Assembly: GCF_041381155.1 (NCBI RefSeq)
Contig: NC_091141.1
Coordinates: forward strand, 20,232,828 to 20,296,827
Source of the DNA: Argopecten irradians
Taxonomy: Eukaryota > Mollusca > Bivalvia > Pectinida > Pectinidae
Length of the DNA: 64,000 nucleotides
Direction of reading: 5' to 3'
The notes under the pieces are model-generated. The model ran no database searches. It saw nothing but the letters and a program-made list of their open reading frames with translations, and was not told the origin of the DNA. The position numbers and the translations under genes are program-made. Positions 13,344-24,750 of this stretch are shown piece after piece (the stretch's first letter is position 1; every line of letters begins with the position of its first letter).

Positions 13344-13710
13344 AGGCCCACTACTTTTCTGGGGGAAAAAATAAAGGTTTCTTAAAAACATTAATAAAAT
13401 AAGAAAATATATAACAATAGCCTAATATGAGGTTACAACACCAAACATATGCTAGATTTCCTGCGTAATACATGTATGTGTATTATATGATAACAGTCAT
13501 AATAGTCATTTCGCTGTTTTGACTTCTGGCGTAGTGATATATTTATATATATGATATTTAGGACAACAGCGGGAAACATAAGACGACCTGCTTTATGAAA
13601 ATTTACATTTTATTCACTTTAATCAAATTATTCAGAAGGTGATGATACATGTAGTATTAACGGTAAGTTAATTACTTTCGCGACTCGATCTACAAAATTA
13701 TCTATCTCGT
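13344..13710. mobile_element. Diverged relative of the 7463-7862 MITE, right end missing
   Basis: It starts 'aaaggcccactacttttctg' and follows the order of the first copy: 'ataaaggtttcttaaaaaca', 'ccaaacatatgctagatttc', 'ttcagaaggtgatga' and 'gtattaacggtaagttaat'. The right terminal inverted repeat is not present where expected. Same orientation as the first copy; the two flank SH3YL1. Confidence 0.7.
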
Positions 13711-13846
13711 TTTACATGTACCAGGTATGCAAATCGCTATTCCTAGTTATTTCCTACACTATTGATTTTCATACAATTCCTCCAAAATTGCAAATTACCA
13801 CATTACAGTTTAAAGATAGATTGGTCCTAACATGATATAAAGCAGT

Positions 13847-13946
13847 TTAATCCCTATTGAGATTCCTCCTCTAGACTCCGACGAGAGACATCTATCAGAC
13901 GTCCGAATATAAAAGAGTCTAGAGGAGGAATCTCAATAGGGATTAA
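13847..13946. repeat. Perfect 32-bp inverted repeat (hairpin)
   Basis: The arm at 13847-13878 (begins ttaatccctattgagattcc, ends ctctagactc) is the exact reverse complement of 13915-13946. The loop is 36 bases. An unbroken stem of this length implies recent origin or maintenance. It could be a tiny foldback element or a transcribed hairpin; nothing in the sequence decides. Confidence 0.9.
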
Positions 13947-14715
13947 GAACAGTTAACAGCACTATCGACTTGCGTCGCTGAGTGAAAGTGAAACTTTTAC
14001 AGTACAGTACCGATAGAAGCAATATCCAAATCATTCGGACATATACATTTGACGATTCCGTAAACTTGAAAATAGTGCGTGTAGTTTTGTTGCCATAAAA
14101 CAATGAAATTAATGAGAACAGTTTTATACTTACAGAGTAACCCAGAGTTGGAATGTTGACATATTTTTTCTTCAACCGGAAGTTAAAGATAATTAATTCA
14201 GAGTTACTTCCCTTGTTTCAGAAAAAGGTGTATACTAAATTGCGGATAATGATGCAAACTGCACAATTCGATTCACCACATATATAGCGCCAGTTGATTC
14301 TAATGAAAGGTTCCTATATGTTTTCATTATGGGTATGTTGCATGATTGCCATACTATAGAAGTAAATAAGAAATAGGTTTCGGAATATTAAAATGATAGT
14401 AATTGCAAAAGGTGCATCACCTGAATATTCTCAGAGCTGACATTAGTGTTGACCCTGAAATGTTAACAACAAAAGACATCATCATCTAATATTTCATGAT
14501 GAAGAAGAGTTGGTGTCAGCATCTGTTACATACAACGAAGCATGATAATTCGAGGTAGGTATGATACTGACATACATGTAGATCTGATCATTGCATGACA
14601 ACAATGGTCAGAACGTGTGCAATGTTGTGTGAGTGACAGTAGTCCTGTTAGTCGGACCAGCTGACATTTGTTTGACAAGCATAGGTTCCATCTAGTATTT
14701 AAGTCTCAAGTCAAC

Positions 14716-15966
14716 AGGAGATCCAACTAGTAAGTTCCCACTCCCCCTGTCCACCAGGGATCCAACTAGTAAGTCCCCACACCCCCAGTCCACCAGGGAT
14801 CCAACTAGTAAGTCACCAACTCCCTCAGTCCACCAGGGATCCAACTAGTAAGTCCCCACTTCCCCATTCCACCAGGGATCCAACTAGTAAGTCCCCATAC
14901 CCCCAGTCCACCAGGGATCCAACTAGTAAGTCCCAACCCATCAGTCCACCAGGGATCCAACTAGTAAATCCCCACTCCTCCAGTCCACCAGGGATCCAAC
15001 CAGTAAGTCCCCACCCATCAGTCAACCAGGGATCCAACTAGTAAGTCTCCATACCCCTAGTCCACCAGGGATCCAACTAGTAAGTCCCCACTCCCCCAGT
15101 CCACCAGGGATCCAACTAGTAAGTCCCCACTCCCCTAGTCCACCAGGGATCCAACTAGTAAGTCCCCATACCCCCAGTCCACCAGGGATCCAACTAGTAA
15201 GTCCCCACTCCCACAGTCCACCAGGGATCCAACTAGTTAGTCTCCATACCCCCAGTCCACCAGGGATCCAACTAATAAGTCTCCACTCCCATATCCACCA
15301 GGGATCCAACTAGTAAGTCCCCACTCCCCTAGTCCACCAGGGATCCAACTAATAAGTCTCCACTCCCATATCCACCAGGGATCCAACTAGAAAGTCCCCA
15401 TACCCCCAGTCCACCAGGGAACCAACTTGTAAGTCACCACTCCCCCAGTCCACCAGGGATCCAACTAGTAAGTCCCCATACCCCCAGTCCACCCGGGATC
15501 CAACTAGTAAGTCCCCACCCATCAGTCCACCAGGGATCCAACTAGTAAGTCTCCATACCCTTAGTCCACCACGGATCCAACTAGTAAGTCCCCACTCCCC
15601 CAGTCCGCCAGGGATCCAACTAGTAAGTCCCCACTCCCCTAGTCCACCAGGGATCCAACTAGTAAGTCCCCATACCCCCAGTCCACCAGGGATCCAACTA
15701 GTAAGTCCCCACTCCCACAGTCCACCAAGGATCCAACTAGTTAGTCTCCATACCCCCAGTCCACCAGGGATCCAACTAGTAAGTCCCCACTCCCCTAGTC
15801 CACCAGGGATCCAACTAGTAAGTCCCCACTCCCACAGTCCATCAGGGATCCAACTTGTAAGTCTCCATACCCCCAGTCCACCAGGGATCCAACTTGTAAA
15901 TCCCAACCCATCAGTCCACCAAGGATCCAACTAGTAAGTCCCCATACCCCCAGTCCACCAAAGAAC
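14716..15966. repeat. 39-bp minisatellite, about 32 units
   Basis: Units contain 'ccaccagggatccaactagt' followed by 'aagtccccactcccccagt' or a variant such as 'aagtccccataccccc'. Most are 39 bp and some 36 bp. Because the period is a multiple of three, long open frames appear on the minus strand (a 13-residue repeat with TSWIPGGL). These frames are a by-product of the array; no start context, domain or splice structure supports a protein. Unit variants recur in blocks, so parts of the array were copied as groups of several units. Confidence 0.9.
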
Positions 15967-16079
15967 CATCATCTGATTTCAGGTTAAGGACTTATATCAT
16001 ATGTTTTAATTGAGTGATGGGAAACCTTTTACAATTGATTTCTTGTTTTGTTTCTTTATTTAGTTGTTTTTGTTTTTCT

Positions 16080-16540
16080 AGCTCACCTGGCCCGAAGAGT
16101 CGGTGAGCTTTTGTCATGGCACGGCGTCTGTCGCTGTCCGTCTGTCCGTCAACATTTCCATTAAATCGCTACTAGTCATAAAGTTCAGTATGGATTTTAA
16201 CCAGAATTGGCCAGAAACGTCCTTAGGGGAAGGGGAACAAATTAAAGGTAGTATGCATTTTGACTATGAATCCCTGAGGGCAGGAGGGGCAGGGCCCAAT
16301 AGAGGTAAATCCTATAAATCGCTACTTATCTTAGAGTTCTGCATGAATTGCAACCAAATTTGGCCAAAAACATCCTTGGGGAAAGGGGAACAGTTTATGC
16401 CTAAATTTTGGCTCTGTCACCCTGGGGGCAGGAGGGGCAGGGCCCAATATGGGAAATAAAGGTAAATCCTTTAAATTGCTACTAGTCATATACATGTAGT
16501 TCTGCTTGGATTGTAACCAAATTTGGCCCAGAAACATCTC
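16080..16540. repeat. Dispersed bivalve-type repeat with internal ~150-bp sub-repeats
   Basis: It begins 'tagctcacctggcccgaaga', continues 'gtcggtgagctttt', and includes 'cgctgtccgtctgtccgtca', a combination I know as a common bivalve interspersed repeat (established knowledge, from memory). From about 16163 a ~150-bp module repeats 2-3 times with 'aaatcgctacta', 'ttggcca', 'ggggaaggggaaca' and 'gcaggaggggcagggcccaa'. The open frames here are by-products. Confidence 0.6.
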
Positions 16541-17125
16541 CCCTGTTGGTGCGTTTAAATTTTGAATTTCCCTTTGCCGTGTAAAATTTTGGCGCATAAG
16601 TTGATTTGATAGAAGAAAAACATTGTGAAGATTTACTATGCCTATGCACATAGATCCCGTAACAATGAAAAACCGATGTGATTGGTTTTGGATTTGAGAG
16701 CCTTATCGATAAAAAAGACAATGCTTCAAAATATTGGTCTTCAATAGAAGTGATTAATATTAACACAGTTAATTTTATAGATGTTTGCATTTTTTTGGTT
16801 GACAGCACATACCTTAAATGTGTGCTTATATAATGTGATCGAGCAATTTATCCGAGAGTATGTGTTCACATACTTTATAAATGGCATGTAGATGTATTGA
16901 TCATTATATATAAACAAATAAATACGTAGCAAATTTTAGTGTGTTAAAATTTGGCGCTTTCATGCCAAATGCCAAATAGCCAAAATATGACAACATCCAA
17001 AATATCTCAATTTGCGGTAAGAAAAGTATGGTATACTTCAGATAATATGTGAAAGTCAGATTTCATGTCAATAATTTTAAAACTAGGCCTAATAAAGTAT
17101 AAAATACTGATTAAATTCTGCTTAT
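16541..17125. other. Non-coding stretch before the splice-site array
   Basis: AT-rich sequence with no supported gene. It lies upstream of the zinc-finger gene and may contain its promoter or first exon, but I see no convincing TATA box or donor site. Confidence 0.4.
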
Positions 17126-17590
17126 CTGATGATTATAGCTTCTGTCTACAGGTTTGACCGTTCTGATCTGATGATTATTGCCTCTGTCTACAGGGTTGAC
17201 CGTTCTGATCTGATGATTATTGCTTCTGTCTACAGGGTTGACCGTTCTGATCTGATGATTATTGCTGCTATCTACAGGGTTGACTGTTCTGATCTGATGA
17301 TTATTGCTTCTGTCTACAGGGTTGACCGTTCTGGTCTGATGATTATTGCTGCTGTCCACAGGGTTGACCGTTCTGGTCTGATGATTATTGCTGCTGTCCA
17401 CAGGGTTGACCGTTCTGATCTGATGGTTATTGCTTCTGTCTACAGGGTTGACCGTTCTGGTCTGATGATTATTGCTTCTATCTACAGGTTTGACCATTCT
17501 GATCTGATGATTATTGCTTCTGTCTACAGGGTTGACCATTCTGATCTGATGATTATTGCTTCTGTCTACAGGATTGACCATTCTGACTGA
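17126..17590 (+). repeat. 42-bp minisatellite of 11 units, each carrying a 3' splice-site-like sequence
   Basis: Each unit reads approximately tgatgattattgcttctg, then tctacaggg, then ttgaccgttctgatc. The segment 'ttattgcttctgtctacag' is a pyrimidine-rich tract ending in CAG, a good match to a spliceosomal acceptor. Acceptor AGs fall about every 42 bases from 17151 to 17571. Two units read 'tgtccacag'. The last unit runs straight into the 5' leader of the zinc-finger gene (ATG 17606). The + frame through the array is the same frame as the zinc-finger ORF and is closed by one TGA at 17588. Confidence 0.88.
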
Positions 17591-17605
17591 AGGTTACAAG
17601 ACAGT

Positions 17606-19702
17606 ATGATGGATGTATCAGAATTATACGATAAAGCTGTAAAGGAAGTGGAGGAAAACATCAAGTTATTCGGAACTGTCCCGCAGTGTATGGATCAGGA
17701 GATACCGAACCTGTTCACAAACGCTGCCACCAATAACGAGTTTCAGGAGACCTTTAACCAACAGAAACAACCTACTAAACGTGTGAAAGAGAAGCCGCTG
17801 AAATGTCCAATCTGTGGTGAGGGGTTTAATAAGGAGAACAAGCTACAGATACATGTAAGTAAACACACGGGAGAAAAGCCTTACAAATGTGACATCTGTG
17901 GTAAGGGCCTGAGTCGGTCCACGCATCTACAGGAACACATCAGGACACATACAGGCGAGAAACCCTTCAAATGTGAGGTGTGTGGGAAAGGGTTTAACCA
18001 GACAGCCAATCTACTGAGGCACACACGCACACACACAGGGGAGAAACCCTTTGAATGTGATGTCTGTGGCAAGGGCTTTAGCCTGTCACAACACATGAGG
18101 ACACATTACCGCCAGCATACAGGTGAAAGACCATTCACTTGTGATGTCTGTGATAAAGTGTTCAGCGATTCCGGGAATCTCCAGAAACACGTGGCTACAC
18201 ATGAGGGGATGGAATCCTATACGTGTGATGTGTGTGGGAAATGCTTCACAACTAGTTCTAGTCTACAGTCGCATGTCAGAACCCACACCGGGGAGAAACC
18301 GTACAGGTGTGATACTTGTGGTAAGGACTTTGGTCGAGCAGACGTACTGCAGCGACACATCAGGACACATACGGGAGAGAAGCCGTACAGTTGTGACTAC
18401 TGTGGTAAGACGTTTAGTCAGGCAAGTCAGCGTCAGAAGCACCACAGGATTCACACAGGGGAGAAACCGTACAAATGTGAGGTCTGTGACAAAGACTTCA
18501 GTCTCATACAGAATCTACAGACACATATGAGGACACACTCTGGGGACAAACCGTTCAAGTGTGACATCTGTGATAAGGCATTCAATCACAGATCTAACTT
18601 AAAGACTCACATCAAAACACATGCTAAACATAAGGAGTTTCCCTGTGATGTTTGTGACCGGAGTTTCTCTCTGCCTGCCGACTTGGAGGCACACATGATG
18701 TCACACACTGGTGAGAAAGCTTACATCTGTGGCATTTGTGAGAAAGGATTTACAAGGTCCCAGTACCTCAAAATACATCTCAGAAACCATACAGGTGAAA
18801 AACCATACAAATGTGAAACCTGCGGTAAAGATTTTAATGATTCACGTGACTTGAAGATACACATTCGAGGACATACAGGAGAGAAGCCCTATATGTGTGG
18901 TGTATGTGGACTGGGTTTTAAACAGACTTCCAATCTGACATCTCACCTCAAAAAACACTCCGAGGCTAAGCCATATGTGTGTCATATTTGTAGCAGGGGG
19001 TTTAAACGTGCCAATAATCTGAAGACCCACATGAAAACCCACTCTATAGATCAGAAATATAAATGTGAACTTTGTGGTACCAGGTTTAGTCAGCCGTGTA
19101 ACCTAAAAAGGCACATGGTGACGCATAACAACGAGAGAGAGATGATTATAAATGCCATGGCAGATACGAACAGTAAAAACATGGCAGAAACAACGACACA
19201 TACAAACAAATCAGACCTGGCAGAAATAACAACACATACCAACAATTCAGACATAGCAGAAACGGCAATACATACCAACAATTCAGACATAGCAGAAACG
19301 GCAATACATACCAACAATTCAGACATAGCAGAAACGACAATACATACAGACAATTCAGACATAGCAGAAACGACAATACATACCAACAATGCAGACATAG
19401 CAGAAACGACAATACAAACAGACAATTCAGACATAGCAGAAACGACAATACAAACAGACAATTCAGACATAGCAGAAACGACAATACAAACAGACAATTC
19501 AGACATAGCAGAAACGACAATACAAACAGACAATTCAAACATAGCAGAAACAAAGACACATACAGAAAATTTAGACCAGGCAGAAACGACAACACATACC
19601 AACAATTCAGACATGATGCTAGAGTCAACACAAACCAGCGATGGGGAAACAGTAAAGGAAGATCGAAATACATTCAAACGACATGTTGATGGACATATGT
19701 AA
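17606..19702 (+). CDS. C2H2 zinc-finger protein with 16 fingers and a 12-residue-repeat tail
   Basis: A single exon encodes 698 residues. The N-terminal ~66 residues (MMDVSELYDKAVKEVEENIK) show no KRAB, BTB or ZAD domain I recognise. Residues 67-507 hold 16 contiguous C2H2 fingers of 28-residue period, most joined by TGEKPY/F linkers; all 16 show both cysteines and both histidines. Residues ~526-669 are 12 tandem copies of a 12-residue Thr/Asn/Asp-rich unit (such as IAETTIQTDNSD), encoded by a 36-bp minisatellite. The end is FKRHVDGHM. Such proteins are typically nuclear DNA-binding regulators; the target is unknown. The start is the first of two adjacent ATGs after an in-frame TGA at 17588. 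A 42-bp array of acceptor-like sites lies immediately upstream. The 3' part is duplicated at 27381-28444, and the tail again at 24100-24750. Confidence 0.93.
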   Translation: MMDVSELYDKAVKEVEENIKLFGTVPQCMDQEIPNLFTNAATNNEFQETFNQQKQPTKRVKEKPLKCPICGEGFNKENKLQIHVSKHTGEKPYKCDICGKGLSRSTHLQEHIRTHTGEKPFKCEVCGKGFNQTANLLRHTRTHTGEKPFECDVCGKGFSLSQHMRTHYRQHTGERPFTCDVCDKVFSDSGNLQKHVATHEGMESYTCDVCGKCFTTSSSLQSHVRTHTGEKPYRCDTCGKDFGRADVLQRHIRTHTGEKPYSCDYCGKTFSQASQRQKHHRIHTGEKPYKCEVCDKDFSLIQNLQTHMRTHSGDKPFKCDICDKAFNHRSNLKTHIKTHAKHKEFPCDVCDRSFSLPADLEAHMMSHTGEKAYICGICEKGFTRSQYLKIHLRNHTGEKPYKCETCGKDFNDSRDLKIHIRGHTGEKPYMCGVCGLGFKQTSNLTSHLKKHSEAKPYVCHICSRGFKRANNLKTHMKTHSIDQKYKCELCGTRFSQPCNLKRHMVTHNNEREMIINAMADTNSKNMAETTTHTNKSDLAEITTHTNNSDIAETAIHTNNSDIAETAIHTNNSDIAETTIHTDNSDIAETTIHTNNADIAETTIQTDNSDIAETTIQTDNSDIAETTIQTDNSDIAETTIQTDNSNIAETKTHTENLDQAETTTHTNNSDMMLESTQTSDGETVKEDRNTFKRHVDGHM

Positions 19703-22325
19703 CCACGTACATATATATATAAGCTTAAGCTAAGTAGCAAATACCAACCATCATAGGTTTAGCCAATAAAAGTTAGACACAATGTCAGCTTATTAACTTG
19801 CATATACAGTTATAAACTGCAGAAACAGAATAAATTATCAAGCATTTCTTCATTTTATTAAGCTACAATTTCAAATTTTTGTTCCTTAATATAAAGAAAT
19901 GTGTATGATAATTAATCCTGAGGATTCAGTTGTTATCATGACAACAATAAACTTACATATAGATCACCGTGTTTCATCAATCTAAAGCATTAAGTTTCAA
20001 ATTTGAGTACTTTCTTGTTTCTGCCCAATCAAATTTGAGATACTTTCTGGTTTCTGCCCAATCAAATTTGAGCAAATGATTGGTATTGAACATGTTAGTG
20101 CATAAGTGAATGTGAGCAAATTTTATATTTGCTATAATAATGGCACAAAGATAATTAATTTTGTGCGTTCATTTTAATCAGCACATTGATTTATTTATGG
20201 CACAAAAACTGCACAATCAATTGCAAGATTGCCACCAAGTGAAAGTAGATGGTGGTAAGAAAGACAAACTTAAAACCCCATTTGCTTGACACATATGTAT
20301 AATTAATTTAGAAGAATGAACTTGGAAATATTTTATTTATCAATCTTATGCTCATTCTAAATCTTATTTATCATTATTTTCTTTTTCATCAAAATGTGTC
20401 TATGTCCAGAAAAAGAGTTTATTGTGTACACAAAGTCATTGAAAATGACACCCCATCATTACAGTATTATAGACTGTATATGGAATCTTAAGATATTAAA
20501 TTGTTATGTTGTTTTATAACTAATTATCGTGGGCACTAAAGTTGCATTTTAACACATGTATAAATTATTAAAAAATTAAGGTGAATGTTGAAATCAGTTG
20601 AATGTTTTGTAATGTATCAATTTTACATTTTAAATTCTTATCAAAAACTGATTAAGCTGTTGCACTGTTTACAGTAATTATTTTTTATTAATTGTTTTGT
20701 AATTTGACATAATTGTATACAATATATTGTTTGTGTATAATTATCAATATGATGACCAGCTGGTACTATTTCTATTGTCAAAATTTTCATGTATTTATTG
20801 TAGTACAGAGTAGTATCTATATGCAGGCCATACAGTCTTAGACATGCACTCTTTAATTCATTTATTGTGTAATTAAGTCTGATTAATATAATGCATTGCA
20901 AAAATAGTTTTGATTCTTACAAGTTGCTATGTATGACTTTTATTCTTTTTTACAAGCCCATATCCAATTACACATAGTGGTGTAACCTTGGCATATTTTA
21001 TTAACAATTACATTCATACACTAAATGTAAATTTTTCTTATTGTTATAAATAGATAGCATCTTTATTCTGTTTATAAAAGCCATTGATATAACAGTATAT
21101 GTAAAGATATACATTTTAAGTCAATCATCATTAGAATTAAGATTGACTACGTATACTCATATCGCCTTTTGTACATGGTTCATTGGCCTTTCATCTGTCC
21201 TACTGCCCATTCTTCTGTCCATTATTACTTATGTCAGTAATTAAATATAAACCATTCTTGTCATTATATGTTTAGGTTATCTTGTCAGAAAATGTCAGTG
21301 CAGACATACTGCCATCTTTGAATTTGATTAATTAGCATTTTTGCTGCTATTGCTCAGCAAGTACTTCAAGGAGTTTTAATTTCAAATTTAGGTGCTGTTA
21401 GTCCCAAGTCATATGGGGTAAATTCTACTTTAGGACTAATCAGAAAGCAAGATGATCTCAACAATTGAAGTTTGTTCCAGCCATAAAAGAACCAAGTGGA
21501 CTTTTTTAATTTCCTATGTAGGTTTTCTTTGGTTCCTAGTTGTACATGACTAATGACCCTGACTGTTAACAGGATGTTCTACTAATCAAACCAACCCTGG
21601 TTTTATATAAAACAAAAATGAAAGCATCTTGAATTCTAGCTTCAATATTGTAGTTCAACAGACTTTTAGACAGAAAATGGTGTCGTCTTTAGAAGGTATA
21701 GAAGGCTGGGTACGTATATTCGTTCTACTTAAATTCTGACGTTTGCAGTTGGTTGGCTACCACTTCAATGCTTCTTTTCTTAGGATCAATAACACGTTAG
21801 TAGTTTCCCAATATCGTTACATCATGTACCAACATTGTTGAATGAGAAGCAGAGAAGGTCAACAGATATAGGCGATACAATGGTGGCGCAAAAATCCCCA
21901 TTGGTCCTCGTATTTAAGCCTGGTATAAAATACCACTGTAGTTTAATGGTGTCGTTTACTTCTGTAAGTATGAAGATTTTTAGACATTTATATATTTATC
22001 ATAATTAATATATGTATCTGGTGCTTAGTTGTTTACATTGTTTCTCCTACTTCTACATTAAAAATGTTGTGTATGGTAAAATTAAGTGTCATCATTTTTT
22101 TCTCTTAAAATTAAAAAATAAAGCATTCTTATGTCACATTTAGTGATATTTTGTATCATTATGTATCGAATATGTGGATCTGTTTATTTGGCATTTGCTA
22201 CATTTACTAGGTATCAAACTGCAGTATATCAAAAGGTGTTTTGTCATTATGATAACTCATAGCTCTAGGGAACCAGATTATATGAATAGAAAAACAACAA
22301 CTAATATCATGTACTATACGTATGT
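19703..22325. other. Intergenic: zinc-finger 3' flank to leprecan pseudogene 3' flank (unit A)
   Basis: AT-rich, no supported gene. 'aataaaa' words soon after the stop (for example near 19765) could serve polyadenylation. A ~30-bp word with 'ttctgcccaatcaaatttga' repeats around 20020-20070. The region is mirrored at 28445-30959. Confidence 0.6.
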
Positions 22326-23048
22326 TTATTGGACAATGCCTGTAAATGTGGGCTTGTGTTTTTCACGTGATTTGGTCGCGGTAAACCAGACAGTAGCAGC
22401 ACATCTTTTGCCCTTGGTGATGGCCTTGACCCCATGTAGATGGTCGCTAGGGAAGGCTACCATCCGTCCACACTTCGGGACAACTGACACCTGTTAATTA
22501 AACAACATATAAATTTAGACGTATGGCTAAAGTAAATGAATTAAAACATGGCACCCCAATGTGCATTGCTTGCCTTGACTTGGAATGCGTTGATTTAACT
22601 ATAGAAACACCTTAAATATTAGATAAGTCGGGATAATGGACAGTTTCATGTGTTTCTCATATTCATACCTGTATAAAACTGATCAAGCGCGAGAAAGTAC
22701 GTGGTGCGGGGACCAATGGGATTACTTCCTTATAAATATAGTTCGTTATACACATATTGCAAACATTTTTTTGTAACCTTGATGAGGAATTGAAAATTAC
22801 TACGTGATACCATAAATTTGTTGTGGTATGTTCGTAGAAAACATGTTTTAGTGTTTTACTGTAATCTTAACTGCTAAATATCAAAGGTTAATGTAAATAA
22901 AAGATCGTAGGAAACAATATTGACTTGGAAGGTAAATAGGTAGTGAGGGATCAACACTGAATACAAAAAAATATTAAACAACAATGCAGCATACAGTAAT
23001 TGAATATGTTATACATGTTTACGTGTTACAGTCTCAACTTTAGAAAAG

Positions 23049-23055
23049 AACCCCC

Positions 23056-23086
<31 letters not shown>

Positions 23087-23099
23087 AAAAAAAAAAAAA
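23049..23099. repeat. Poly-C / poly-A tract
   Basis: About 28 C followed by about 20 A, in an intron of the leprecan relic. The unit B counterpart at about 31480-31520 is shorter in C (about 17), so the tract changed length after the duplication. Run lengths may be unreliable in any assembly. Confidence 0.8.
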
Positions 23100-24099
23100 C
23101 CACAAAAAAACCATTTAATATTTCTTTAATTATATTATAATAACACCATCTTGGAGCTAAGGTTGGTTATTATTTTAACATCAACTAGTCATTTCATACC
23201 AGTAAAGTCACTGTTGCATACTTGCACATTTAATTTCAACAAAAAACGATGCGCCTATTAATGTGTTGATTAATGTACTTTCAGCATTAAAATCTCATTA
23301 TTTTTTTCATTTAATTAACATGTACATGGCCCAGGTATTGTATATGATAGTTCCCCCCATTCATTCAATATGCACTCTACCTGTTCAGATTCGTCTGCGT
23401 TTGCGAAGAAAAACTTGCCACCCTCAAAATCATCATTAAAATACATCACAGCACTGAAACAAACCAGATATAGACACGTTGTAGATAATGGTCAATATTA
23501 TCGTTTGGTGTTCAGCAAGCTTAAAATCAAAGGACTAACTCTAGATTTGTGTAATCTCTAGGCGATCTTTGACGTATAAGCAACTCAAGTAACTTCAACA
23601 AAACAGCGTATTTTGTCAATATTAAGTCAATACATTTTGTTTCATGAAATGTAAAAGATGATGTTTTTGATATAAATCGCTAACTAATCAGATTATATTG
23701 ATTGCAGAATAATTACTATATGGTTAAATTTCCCCAAAGCATTGTCTTTGCGACTTGTTACGAAAACGACATGTTCGTTCCACGTTTGTTGCAATATTAC
23801 ATTATAGATACAGTATATAGTACACTGTATGCTCCTCATTCAATATAATTATGACCTTTGACCTTTACCGTTAACCTATATCCGAGACAACATAACCTCA
23901 TTCTGTATATGACCTTTGACCTCTGAACTATCCGTATTTTACCTTTATTTGCGCCAAGGATAAGCTGCAGTTTCCCTCGAACAGATTCCTTTATCTGGTT
24001 TAAAGTCGCAGCTGTCTCCGTGAATAGGGTGACTCAGGTCCTCACTCGTACGGTTTGTCTGCTTCCCTGAATATTATACAGTGAAAAAACAGGTAAAAA

Positions 24100-24750
24100 C
24101 ACATACCAACAATTCAGACATAGCAGAAACGGCAATACATACCAACAATTCAGACATGGCAGAAACGGCAATACATACCAACAATTCAGACATAGCAGAA
24201 ACGACAATACATACAGACAATTCAGACATAGCAGAAACGACAATACATACCAACAATGCAGACATAGCAGAAACGACAATACAAACAGACAATTCAGACA
24301 TAGCAGAAACGACAATACAAACAGACAATTCAGACATAGCAGAAATGACAATACAAACAGACAATTCAAACATAGCAGAAACAAAGACACATACAGAAAA
24401 TTTAAACCTGGCAGAAACGACAACACATACCAACAATTCAGACATGATGCTAGAGTCAACACAAACCAGCGATGGGGAAACAGTAAAGGAAGATCGAAAT
24501 ACATTCAAACGACATGTTGATGGACATATGTAACCACGTACATATATATATATAAGCTTAAGCTAAGTAGCAAATACCAACCATCATAGGTTTAGCCAAT
24601 AAAAGTTAGACACAATGTCAGCTTATTAACTTCATCAATCTAAAGCATTAAGTTTCAAATTTGAGTACTTTCTTGTTTCTGCCCAATCAAATTTGAGATA
24701 TTTCTTGTTTCTGCCCAATCAAATTTGAGCAAACGATTGGTATTGAACAT
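24100..24750 (+). pseudogene. Displaced copy of the zinc-finger tail and 3' flank
   Basis: This 651-bp patch carries about nine of the 12-residue tail units, the end of the zinc-finger ORF (RHVDGHM, stop) and its 3' flank, joined with a ~180-bp internal deletion to sequence corresponding to 19975-20092. It has no fingers and no plausible start. Its left junction is near 24099; its right junction, sharing TG, is near 24750, where leprecan intron sequence resumes. Its 3' flank resembles the unit A gene more than the unit B copy. It replaces ~745 bp that unit B still has, including one leprecan exon. Confidence 0.87.

Larger units (their letters stand above)
12128..14715. other. Region upstream of SH3YL1
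   Basis: No coding gene is supported. Two minus-strand donor-like sequences could end untranslated first exons of SH3YL1: near 12548 (cacag|gtaagt) and at 14134 (tactct|gtaagt). A possible acceptor (gattag) lies just before the SH3YL1 ATG. This is inference only. The region also holds a diverged MITE relative (13344-13710) and a perfect hairpin (13847-13946). Confidence 0.45.

Noticed and set aside
14825-15930. Long minus-strand open frames with a 13-residue TSWIPGGL repeat
   Set aside because: They arise because the 39-bp minisatellite has a period divisible by three. There is no start context, domain or splicing support.
17111-17590. Open frames on both strands across the 42-bp array as a repeat protein
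   Set aside because: Both strands are open for the same arithmetic reason. The splice-site reading explains the sequence better.
19090-19740. Minus-strand frames rich in Leu/Val/Cys opposite the zinc-finger tail (also at 24034-24508 and 27904-28482)
   Set aside because: They mirror the 36-bp coding repeat. The zinc-finger frame is clearly the real one.
23049-23099. Poly-C/poly-A run as a retrotransposed tail
   Set aside because: It sits inside an intron with no retrocopy next to it and varies in length between duplicates; a simple homopolymer tract explains it.
24081-24533. A separate gene encoding the Thr/Asn-rich repeat
   Set aside because: It is the displaced zinc-finger tail, opened only by a chance GTG in leprecan intron sequence.
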